From NCBI GenBank assembly GCA_025210485.1, contig JAOARN010000035.1:1-57178 (forward strand): DNA of 57,178 bases, read 5' to 3'. Both the position numbers and the translations under genes were made by a program. The notes under the pieces were generated by a model that had not been told where the DNA came from, ran no database searches, and saw only the letters and a list, made by a program, of their open reading frames with translations. Shown one piece after another: positions 49,376 through 56,630 of the stretch (position 1 is its first letter; every line of letters starts with the position of its first letter). This DNA comes from Marinifilaceae bacterium. GTDB lineage: Bacteria > Bacteroidota > Bacteroidia > Bacteroidales > Marinifilaceae.

Positions 49376-50248
49376 TTATTTTAAATCTTGAACTAACTGA
49401 TTCCATGCCTTTTTTAATTTCAAACTTATGTTGCTGTTTGGCTTATATTCACAAATTGTTTTAGATTGGATAATCGACTCCATCATATCTTTATCGAATT
49501 CCAAGCTTGCTAAAATGTCAACTCCAATCGTTTCAAAATAATTCTTTATCTGCAAACTTATTTCCTGATTTACATCCGACTTATTTATTATAGCATAAAT
49601 AGGTATTGAAAACTTATTAATCAAATCAATCAATCTTATTGCATCATGAAATGATGATTTCGAAGGTTCCAAAACTATTACAACTGCATCTGTTTTTGTA
49701 ATAGAAGAGATGGCTGTGCATCCTATGCCAGGAGGCCCATCATTGACAATGAATGAATATTTTTTCTCCATTGCCTTTTTTTTTGCCTTTGATCTTACAA
49801 ATTGGATTAAACGCCCTGAATTTTCTTCTCCTGGCTGAAGATAAGCATGAAATAGCTCCCCAAATCTGGTTTGAGAATACATACAATAATTTCTAGTATT
49901 TTTGATTTTTATGATTGCGTCATTGGGGCATACTAATGAACATAAACCACAGCCTTCGCATGAAAACTCATTTATTTCATATTTTTTATCCTTATTAATA
50001 ATTGCATTGAATTTGCAATATTCTGCACATTTACCGCAGTTTGTACATTTACTTGTGTCTATTTGAGCAAAGGATCTACCTGTATAAATGTATCTTTCTT
50101 TTAGCTCAGGATGCAGCACAAGGTGTAAATCAGGAGCCTCAACATCTATATCGGTAATAAGTGTATTTTGCGAGATAGACGAAAAAGCGGCTGTTATAGA
50201 GGTTTTTCCCGTACCTCCTTTTCCGCTAATAATACTTATTTCTTTCAC
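49376..50248 (-). CDS. MinD/ParA-type ATPase with inserted ferredoxin domain (second copy)
   Basis: 290 residues. A deviant Walker A motif SGKGGTGKTS (8-17) is followed by TDIDVEAPD. A two-cluster ferredoxin insertion carries Cys68, 71, 74, 78 and Cys97, 100, 103, 107 (CTNCGKCAEYC and CEGCGLCSLVCP). Then come NDGPPGIGCTAIS and the MinD-like core. Proteins of this type are encoded beside NifX-like and DUF134 proteins and are thought to build or insert metal clusters, as in the Mo-Cu orange protein complex of Desulfovibrio. It is separated from the first copy by 127 bp. Confidence 0.88.
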   Translation of the reverse strand: MKEISIISGKGGTGKTSITAAFSSISQNTLITDIDVEAPDLHLVLHPELKERYIYTGRSFAQIDTSKCTNCGKCAEYCKFNAIINKDKKYEINEFSCEGCGLCSLVCPNDAIIKIKNTRNYCMYSQTRFGELFHAYLQPGEENSGRLIQFVRSKAKKKAMEKKYSFIVNDGPPGIGCTAISSITKTDAVVIVLEPSKSSFHDAIRLIDLINKFSIPIYAIINKSDVNQEISLQIKNYFETIGVDILASLEFDKDMMESIIQSKTICEYKPNSNISLKLKKAWNQLVQDLK

Positions 50249-50375
50249 ATTAGTTAATTTTATTAAAAAAATGATTCAAAAAACTATACAAACTGTTATT
50301 AATTCCTTTTTTTTATAAACCAGCATATATAGTTTCCGATATATTTGAAATTCACAAAAAGGCAAATCTATTATT

Positions 50376-51236
50376 TTAAGCGGATTCAAGTTTACTTAAA
50401 ACGCTTATGGCCAAATCTGAGTAAATATTAGAAAACAAGGATGCCTCATTGTTCATTATCTTAGCCTTTGAATAATATTCAGCATATTTATTATTAAAAG
50501 GAAGGCATGCTAGTAATTCTATATTTTCTTCCTCAAGATATGATTCAATTATATTATTAGCTATATGCTTATTTATCACCACCCCAAACTTAAGATTAAG
50601 CGATCTTAATAATTCTACACTTAATTTCAAATCATACAAACCAAAAGGACTCGACTCTGTAACCAACACAACAAAATCGGCTCCAGATATTGACTCTACT
50701 ACCGAACAGCTAGTGCCAGGAGATGTATCGTACAATGCTATATCAGAATGAGAAGTTTCTAATTTTTGCTCTTTAATCAATCTAGTTTGAGCTGGGGATC
50801 CAATCTTCAATTCTCCTTCAATTATCTCACCATAATTAGTCTCATACCTATTGATATAACCAATTAGATTCTCAGCATACTCGATAGCCTCGTATTTGCA
50901 AACATAAGAACAAACGCCACAACTATGACAAATATCCTTATTAATATATGCCTTACCCGTTTTAGCTAATATACTGATTGCATTAAACTGACAATGAGCA
51001 GCACAGAATGAACAATAATTACAGTTTTTGTTTATTTGAGGCTGCTCAAGACATATATTACCATGATCAATAAGGGTAGAATCAGGAAAGAATAATTTTA
51101 CATTAGGTTCTTCCACATCGCAATCGTATAAACATACAGTTCTGTTTAACATTGCAATATGTTTGAATAAATTTACCGAAACACAGGTCTTCCCTGTTCC
51201 ACCTTTACCACTAGTAATAGCAATTTTTTTACTCAT
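50376..51236 (-). CDS. MinD/ParA-type ATPase with inserted ferredoxin domain (first copy)
   Basis: 286 residues. Walker A SGKGGTGKTC, then YDCDVEEPN, an inserted ferredoxin domain with Cys72, 75, 78, 82 and Cys103, 106, 109, 113 (CNYCSFCAAHC, CHSCGVCSYVC), then YDTSPGTSCSVVES and the MinD core. It is a diverged paralogue of the following gene; such pairs are expected to work together as two ATPases. It begins 6 bp after the stop of the NifX-like gene, so translation is probably coupled. Confidence 0.88.
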   Translation of the reverse strand: MSKKIAITSGKGGTGKTCVSVNLFKHIAMLNRTVCLYDCDVEEPNVKLFFPDSTLIDHGNICLEQPQINKNCNYCSFCAAHCQFNAISILAKTGKAYINKDICHSCGVCSYVCKYEAIEYAENLIGYINRYETNYGEIIEGELKIGSPAQTRLIKEQKLETSHSDIALYDTSPGTSCSVVESISGADFVVLVTESSPFGLYDLKLSVELLRSLNLKFGVVINKHIANNIIESYLEEENIELLACLPFNNKYAEYYSKAKIMNNEASLFSNIYSDLAISVLSKLESA

Positions 51237-51242
51237 ATCTTA

Positions 51243-51584
51243 CTAATGATCGCAATAGTTAGCCTTACAGGTTAAGCTGTCGTTTAAATAATCATGTACC
51301 AACAATTCTGCAGATTTCAATTCAGCACCTACAAAAACGTTTACTCCTCTTTGGTTAAACAAATCAATTGCTCTTTTACCCATACCTCCAGCAACAACGT
51401 CAGTAACTCCTTTTTCAGCCAAAAATCTTGGCAAAAGACCAGGTTCATGAGGAGGAGCAGGAAGTAATTCTGTTGATTGGATCTGACCTTCACCGATATT
51501 GAATAAAGCAAAGTGACTACAATGACCAAAGTGAGGATCAAGAGTATTATCTTTTACTGGAATAGCTATAATTTTATTTTTCAT
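51243..51584 (-). CDS. NifX/NifB-type cofactor-binding protein (second)
   Basis: 113 residues, RNase-H-like fold of the dinitrogenase iron-molybdenum cofactor family. The family pattern is IAIPVKDNTLDPHFGHCSHF, then AEKGVTDVVAGGMGKRAIDL; the C-terminus has two Cys and a final His (TCKANYCDH), which could help hold a metal cluster. The start overlaps the end of the preceding NifX-like gene by 11 bp. No nitrogenase genes are here, so a role in nitrogen fixation is unlikely. Confidence 0.88.
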   Translation of the reverse strand: MKNKIIAIPVKDNTLDPHFGHCSHFALFNIGEGQIQSTELLPAPPHEPGLLPRFLAEKGVTDVVAGGMGKRAIDLFNQRGVNVFVGAELKSAELLVHDYLNDSLTCKANYCDH

Positions 51585-51903
51585 ATTTTTTATTTAATGA
51601 ATTAATAATATCTGAGATAGATTGTTGTTTATCTTCTATAATTACCATTTGAATGCCGAACTGATCAAGTGCATCTTTTGCTTTTGGTCCAAAATCACCT
51701 GAAATAATTTGTTTTACATCATTTTCGGCAGCATACTCAGCTGCTTTTTGACCAGCAGCATTATTCGAATTTGCAAATTCATTCTCCACAAATTTGCATT
51801 TAGCACTCTCACTATCATAGATACAGAAGTAATTTGCCCTTCCAAATCTACTATCAAATAGTGATTCAATAGTATCTGATTCTGAACTAATTATAATTTT
51901 CAT
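51574..51903 (-). CDS. NifX/NifB-type cofactor-binding protein (first)
   Basis: 109 residues. KIIISSESDTIESLFDSRFG, AAEYAAENDVKQIISGDFGP and KAKDALDQFGIQMVI follow the dinitrogenase iron-molybdenum cofactor-binding fold. It lacks the HFGHCSHF-type motif of its neighbour but has Cys27 and Cys36. Length and position agree with a small cluster-binding partner in the same operon, 103 bp after the DUF134 gene. Confidence 0.85.
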   Translation of the reverse strand: MKIIISSESDTIESLFDSRFGRANYFCIYDSESAKCKFVENEFANSNNAAGQKAAEYAAENDVKQIISGDFGPKAKDALDQFGIQMVIIEDKQQSISDIINSLNKKYEK

Positions 51904-52006
51904 GATTTAATTTTTTTCTTCACGCACTCCATATATATGTATAAATAGATGTATTGTATTGCCATTTTTCAATATCAGCTTTATACATGAGTAGAATAGG
52001 TGATTC

Positions 52007-52408
52007 TCAATTTATATTTTCGATTTCAGTTGATGAGCATATTGGACAATTATCATTTGACATGTTTTCAGGTGCTGAAAAACTAGCGTTACATGATTTA
52101 CATACAAACCAAGTTTTATCCATGACTGCATTACCAAAAACAGTCTCTATTGGCTTTAACTCCACAAAGGCCTTAGCTATTTTTTTTCGAGCCGATTCGT
52201 ATATTCTAGCAAATGTTGGGCGCGAAATTCCCATTAATTTGGAAGCTTCAAGATGATTCATATTGTCATAATCTGCTAATTTCAAGGCTTCATACTCCTC
52301 GTAAAGTAATTCAACAGCTTCTTTTTCGGTACTCAAATCAGGATTTGGACTATACTTCTTAAATCCAGGTGGTTTCACTACTTTTCTTGGTCTTGTTTTT
52401 CGTGGCAT
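52007..52408 (-). CDS. DUF134 HTH regulator with C-terminal zinc site
   Basis: 133 residues. The opening MPRKTRPRKVVKPPGFKKY, a helix-turn-helix (about 48-80, HLEASKLMGISRPTFARIYE) and a C-terminal zinc-ribbon-like site (Cys103, 106, 121, 124 in CKSC and CPIC) are characteristic of DUF134 proteins, which nearly always accompany NifX-like and MinD-like genes. It is the first gene of the cluster and likely its regulator. An 18-bp palindrome right at its own -7 box suggests autoregulation. Confidence 0.9.
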   Translation of the reverse strand: MPRKTRPRKVVKPPGFKKYSPNPDLSTEKEAVELLYEEYEALKLADYDNMNHLEASKLMGISRPTFARIYESARKKIAKAFVELKPIETVFGNAVMDKTWFVCKSCNASFSAPENMSNDNCPICSSTEIENIN

Positions 52409-52433
52409 ATTTTTTTGTTTGAATTATCTGATG

Positions 52434-52458
52434 CAAATATAATGAGAATATTCTCATT
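52434..52458 (-). promoter_or_regulatory. Promoter with palindromic operator for the DUF134 cluster
   Basis: On the minus strand TATATTTG (52441-52434) fits TAnnTTTG, 26 bp before the ATG of the DUF134 gene. Directly upstream, sharing one base, is the perfect palindrome AATGAGAATATTCTCATT (52441-52458), between the -33 and -7 positions. A dimeric regulator bound there would block the promoter. Confidence 0.7.
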
Positions 52459-52825
52459 TAAATGATATTTTTCCACAAATTTTCATCTCTTTTTTTGGAA
52501 AATATCACCTGATGATAGTGAGTTATTAATGAATCAGTATAACTACACTGTGGTTTAAATTAAATAATTATTTATTAATATTTATTTCAGGAGGAAATAG
52601 CAAGCAATATATTATCAAACATATAAAGAAAACAGGATTTACAAGAATAACAACAATAACAAATCACAAAGGAATTTATTCTTAGCCACTTAACAGTTTT
52701 AGTCAAAAATTAACAAGAAGTATTATATATATTATAGAAAATAAGGAGGGAGTTGATTTTCGGAAGATAGCTTACAGTCTAAATTAGGGAAAGCTTAACT
52801 GTAAATTATATGAAAAACTATTTTA

Positions 52826-52873
52826 ATAAAAAACTACCCCAATTTCATTCTTACGAAATTCCTTGAGGTAGCC
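52826..52873 (-). terminator. Terminator of a miniature minus-strand unit
   Basis: On the minus strand CTACCTCAAGG-AATTTC and GAAATT-GGGGTAG pair (with a 4-nt AAGG bulge) and are followed by TTTTTTATT. It lies 9 bp after the stop of the 17-codon ORF and belongs to no other gene. Confidence 0.75.
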
Positions 52874-52881
52874 CATAACCA

Positions 52882-52935
52882 CTAACTAAATATCTTATTT
52901 TGATTCACAATACAATCATCATAACTGCAAATCAT
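52882..52935 (-). CDS. Candidate 17-residue peptide
   Basis: The frame MICSYDDCIVNQNKIFS (stop TAG at 52884-52882) lies about 22 bp after a TATCTTTG -7 box and just before an intrinsic terminator, so promoter, start, stop and terminator fit within 140 bp. There is no Shine-Dalgarno sequence, which is normal in this phylum. Two Cys spaced by four residues could bind metal, but that is speculative. The transcript may instead act as an sRNA, with the ORF a coincidence. Confidence 0.4.
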   Translation of the reverse strand: MICSYDDCIVNQNKIFS

Positions 52936-52956
52936 ATTACTTTCAAATTCACTTCG

Positions 52957-52964
52957 CAAAGATA
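52957..52964 (-). promoter_or_regulatory. -7 box of the miniature unit
   Basis: TATCTTTG on the minus strand (52964-52957) fits TAnnTTTG. TTTTAG about 19 bp further upstream is a weak -33 candidate. Confidence 0.5.
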
Positions 52965-53192
52965 AATATTTTTAAACTAAAAGAAACCTTTGTCTAAAGC
53001 TTTAATATTATTTAACCTATTAGAATCTGACAAAAACAAATACAAAGACAAGAATTTATTAACAAAAAAAATAAAACATGACTTATTACGAAATATTAAA
53101 CCACATAAACCAATAAACATAATTAAGTAAGATTAAACCCGATTTAAACAACAGAAATCTATCAAAACCAAATATAACAAGCATATTACATA

Positions 53193-53209
53193 TTTTCAGC
53201 CATTTGCAA
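53193..53209 (+). repeat. Left copy of 17-bp direct repeat
   Basis: TTTTCAGCCATTTGCAA, matching 16 of 17 bases with 56602-56618. The two copies bracket the orphan genes and the candidate small RNA. It is followed by an A11 T7 tract. The remaining non-coding DNA between 52965 and 53320 has no other feature. Confidence 0.6.
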
Positions 53210-53320
53210 AAAAAAAAATTTTTTTACATATTATTTTGAAACAAAATACAACTTGCTACGTAGAACATATTACAGTCAAAACATAATTTTAATAATTAAC
53301 TACAAAAATAGAAAGGTAAT

Positions 53321-55627
53321 ATGCAAGAAATTAAAAAAGATATAACTAATCAAGATCAGTTTACTATTCAAATAGACCAAAAAAATGAGGATCTTAAACT
53401 TGCCCAAGAAGATTTAAATAAACTTTACATTAATCTCATTACAAGCTCAAATAGTAGGGAAGACATCAAAACATACATTCTTAACAATAAAGAGGAACTC
53501 GATCAATATCGAGATGGAAATAAATACAATAGGGTTGATTTAATATATATGTATTGTATTTCTGAAATAAGAAAAATTACTAATCAGGGCTACGACAAGG
53601 CAATAAAAGAAAACAGAGAAAGACTCAATCAGCTACTAGTTATAACAACAGAAATTCTTGAAAATCACAGTATAGACCCTCAAACTTACACAGAACGAAA
53701 AAAAAATAATGAAACATTTACAAAATCTTTAAAATACATCCTTAATTTAAATAAGGCTAAAAAGTATATAATTCCAACTCCTAAACACGAATCAAAATCA
53801 GAAAAATACAATTCTATATCTAATATAGGCGAGGAAGAAAACATAATTAATAAATTCTACTTTAGTCGTATACTAAGGGTACTACTAGAAGAACTATATA
53901 ATAAAAAAGAGCATACAAGTATTGAAAATATAATAGATAGAATCATAAAATATCCGAATTTAGATGATCATTTAGAAATAGTAAACAGCCGAATAACCCA
54001 AATAGCTCTAGGACCAAGACAAAATAGTCAGGATTATATCAATACAGGTACGTTAATTTTACTGCGTGAAAACTCACACAATTGTATACAAACTAAAAAT
54101 TCAAAAAATTACGAAAAAGACGATAAATTACCTGCAATGCCTAAGGAGATATTTGACATTAATGAATACAGAGAAAAAGGATACTATGTTGCATTAACAA
54201 TAACGAAGACTCTTTTGGAAAAAATCACAAAAAACAATACTACAAAATCAATATTTGACCACATTAAAAATTCCACAATACTGAAATCTCTTTTATTTAT
54301 AGGATTTGGAGCATGGGCAGCAATATCAAGATTTCCAGAGGAAGAATCTGCAAACTATCAAAAAAATCAATTTAACCAAAAAGCAAGATTGCGCAACCTG
54401 CAATTCTCAAACACCAATACAACAAAACCAGAAGAGTATGAGGTTACACAAATCACCAATGATGAGTTTACTGAAAAAAAAACTAATACAATAATAAGAT
54501 ATATAAATTTATTAGTATTTCCACATTTTGAAAACAATATCAACCCAACAGATTTTCTAGAACAAGGCAACTTAACTGACAAAATGATCGAAAAGATTAA
54601 GGCTAGTTTACAGAGTGCACTTAGTGGTGAGGAGGATCCGACAATCGAAAGTGAAAATGGTAATATTATAGTAAAACTTAACGGCCAAAATAACATTAGA
54701 AACGAAGTGGTAATATATGAAAAAGACAATCAACTAGCAGTTAGCCACTATGGTTCAATAGAAGATGATGGTGAATATAACTCAAATATACAAAACCAAA
54801 TTAATACTATTTACCAAACCATAAAAGAAGAATATGGATTAAAACAAAATGTGATAACCTTAGAAAAAGAGATTAGTGGATTAGAAAATATAACAAACAC
54901 GACAGTATCGGTAAATATAGGAGGACTAGAGATTTCATTAGTAAGATACACTGGAGACACTCATCAAGTTTTCAATTCACAAATTCAGGCATCAGCTGAT
55001 GAATATATGGAAAGTGGTAATTTTCGTTTCTTTGATTCTGAGAATAACCAGGTAAAAATAAAAAATATCGAAGAAAATAATTCTTACAAAATTACCAGGA
55101 ATGGGGAAAAAATTAATTATCAGATCAATAAACAAATTAATAATATTGAACAAAAAACATTAATGCTTACAACTCCAGATGGAAGTCAGTCGTTAGCGCC
55201 TATAAATACCATTTATAAAGATAAATCAACAGGTGGATATTATAAATATATTCCTACTGGTGGCAATTTCGAGCTTGTTGAATCAAACTTATCAGATTAT
55301 TTAAACGCAAAAGAACAAGATCAATCAATATGTGAAAGCATCGATCTTGAGTCCGATACAATAAGCAATCCACAAAACATACTTGTGGATTCATCCGGAA
55401 ATATTTATAAATTCCCAATTTCTCAGAACACAACCATTCAACCCATAACAACCGTTTTCGTTAACAATCAAAACCATGAATCCCCACAAAATAACGAAAA
55501 TCGGGAAAATAAAGCGAAAAACAATCCTAATAATATAAATAGGAATTTCAAACCAAAAACAAAAAACAAAAAACGAAAAACGAAAAAACGAAAAACAAAA
55601 GAAATAAATATGGAAAAAGATAAATAA
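53321..55627 (+). CDS. Orphan 768-residue protein with basic tail
   Basis: Start ATG at 53321 with GAAAGG six bases upstream. The first 300 residues look helical and charged. One hydrophobic segment is present (about 325-342, LLFIGFGAWAAISRF). The second half (about 410-730) looks beta-rich, with many short Asn/Thr-rich strands (TTVSVNIGGLEISLVRYTGD, TLMLTTPDGSQSLAP). The last 30 residues are almost all Lys/Arg/Thr/Asn (KKRKTKKRKTK). I recognise no family. There is no signal peptide. A 32-bp gap links it to the next gene, so both are likely one transcript. The intact long frame in AT-rich DNA argues for selection; a surface, effector-like or phage-derived role is possible but unproven. Confidence 0.75.
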   Translation: MQEIKKDITNQDQFTIQIDQKNEDLKLAQEDLNKLYINLITSSNSREDIKTYILNNKEELDQYRDGNKYNRVDLIYMYCISEIRKITNQGYDKAIKENRERLNQLLVITTEILENHSIDPQTYTERKKNNETFTKSLKYILNLNKAKKYIIPTPKHESKSEKYNSISNIGEEENIINKFYFSRILRVLLEELYNKKEHTSIENIIDRIIKYPNLDDHLEIVNSRITQIALGPRQNSQDYINTGTLILLRENSHNCIQTKNSKNYEKDDKLPAMPKEIFDINEYREKGYYVALTITKTLLEKITKNNTTKSIFDHIKNSTILKSLLFIGFGAWAAISRFPEEESANYQKNQFNQKARLRNLQFSNTNTTKPEEYEVTQITNDEFTEKKTNTIIRYINLLVFPHFENNINPTDFLEQGNLTDKMIEKIKASLQSALSGEEDPTIESENGNIIVKLNGQNNIRNEVVIYEKDNQLAVSHYGSIEDDGEYNSNIQNQINTIYQTIKEEYGLKQNVITLEKEISGLENITNTTVSVNIGGLEISLVRYTGDTHQVFNSQIQASADEYMESGNFRFFDSENNQVKIKNIEENNSYKITRNGEKINYQINKQINNIEQKTLMLTTPDGSQSLAPINTIYKDKSTGGYYKYIPTGGNFELVESNLSDYLNAKEQDQSICESIDLESDTISNPQNILVDSSGNIYKFPISQNTTIQPITTVFVNNQNHESPQNNENRENKAKNNPNNINRNFKPKTKNKKRKTKKRKTKEINMEKDK

Positions 55628-55659
55628 ATAACAACTTAAATCATTTTAAAAAATACAAT

Positions 55660-56343
55660 ATGCAAAAGACAGTAGATAAAAAAATACAAGATAATATTCG
55701 AGGAATAAATCAAAACATCATAGAAAATAAACAGAACAACAATATAAAGAATAAAGAGAAGAATGAAGAGAAGAATGAAGAGAAGGACTCAGTAGCATAT
55801 AATGCAGACGAAATAAAAAAATTAATAGAGGAAAATACAGATAAAGTATTAACAATAAAAGAAACTAATAACAGTGACAACTTAAAGAATAAGTTATATA
55901 AAATTTATTATTATTTTCGCCCAAAAAAAAATAAAGAAAAAAATAAAGAAATAAACGACGAAATAAAAAGATTAATAAGAAAAGATAAAACCTATAATAG
56001 AAATATGATTATTGAAATTATTAGTTTTATTAAACGAATAAGCCTAAGAAAATTTCTCTATCATTTAACAATTCTTGTGATTCTCGGGTTAATATCATTT
56101 GGAACAATATGGGCTCTTCTTTCATATTTCAATGGGGGTAATGACTCAGCTATAAAACCTGATGGAAAGGAACGTGATGGAGAGGAACCTGATGGAGAGG
56201 AACCTGATGGAGAGCAACCCGATGGAGAAGAGGCATATATAAAAAATCAAATAATGCTACAAATGCAAGCAATCAACCAATTTTCTGGAAACTTTATAAT
56301 GCATATAAAATATCTCGGAAAGTATATTCGTGCTGATTTATAA
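55660..56343 (+). CDS. Orphan single-pass membrane protein with PDGE repeats
   Basis: 227 residues. The N-terminal part has an EKNEEKNEEK repeat (about 33-42) and a very basic stretch (about 85-112). One membrane helix follows (about 132-157, YHLTILVILGLISFGTIWAL). Beyond it lie five tandem pentapeptides of type PDGEE (about 167-191), encoded by 15-bp DNA repeats, and a short helical end. By the positive-inside rule, the PDGEE part faces the periplasm. No family recognised. Together with the 768-residue protein upstream it forms a two-gene module. Confidence 0.72.
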   Translation: MQKTVDKKIQDNIRGINQNIIENKQNNNIKNKEKNEEKNEEKDSVAYNADEIKKLIEENTDKVLTIKETNNSDNLKNKLYKIYYYFRPKKNKEKNKEINDEIKRLIRKDKTYNRNMIIEIISFIKRISLRKFLYHLTILVILGLISFGTIWALLSYFNGGNDSAIKPDGKERDGEEPDGEEPDGEQPDGEEAYIKNQIMLQMQAINQFSGNFIMHIKYLGKYIRADL

Positions 56344-56491
56344 TTTCAAAGACACATAATATTTGGGCTTTTTACATTTATTGATTGTATTGTTTTAGCC
56401 CCAATTTATCAAATATACTTTAAGAAAATTCCTTTGAATTATTATAAGTAGCTGTTAGACATTAATTTAAATTTATTGCTATATTTATCAT

Positions 56492-56607
56492 TGCAACCTA
56501 AAGAGGAAACAAGCTCTGCTGGAGAGCAACTTGTCAGCAATAAGGTTTGCCAACTGAAATAGATTATATTACTCTAGCTACAAAAGTAGCTAGAGTGAGT
56601 TTTTTTA
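56492..56607 (+). ncRNA. Candidate structured small RNA with pseudoknot
   Basis: GCAACCT (56493-56499) pairs with AGGTTTGC (56543-56550, one bulged T). Inside, ACAAG-CTCT and AGAG-CAA-CTTGT form a hairpin whose loop GCTGG can pair through GCTG (56518-56521) with CAGC (56535-56538) just after the stem: a compact pseudoknot. A linker of 20 nt leads to a perfect terminator hairpin. The following gene is on the other strand, so this is not a 5' leader. TATATTTA at 56480-56487 is a possible -7 box. I cannot assign a known RNA family. Confidence 0.5.
56571..56606 (+). terminator. Strong terminator with 11-bp perfect stem
   Basis: ACTCTAGCTAC, loop AAAA, GTAGCTAGAGT (56571-56596), then GAG and a 7-T run. 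It ends either the orphan-gene transcript or the candidate RNA. Confidence 0.88.
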
Positions 56608-56618
56608 GCCATTTGCAA
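56602..56618 (+). repeat. Right copy of 17-bp direct repeat
   Basis: TTTTTAGCCATTTGCAA, 16 of 17 bases equal to 53193-53209. It begins within the T-run of the terminator and lies just outside the transposase gene at 56631. Confidence 0.6.
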
Positions 56619-56630
56619 CCAAAATTGGTA

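Noticed and set aside
54367..54729. 120-codon ORF antisense to the 768-residue gene
   Set aside because: Hydrophobic shadow frame; the plus-strand gene covers it with a much longer frame and a plausible ribosome site.
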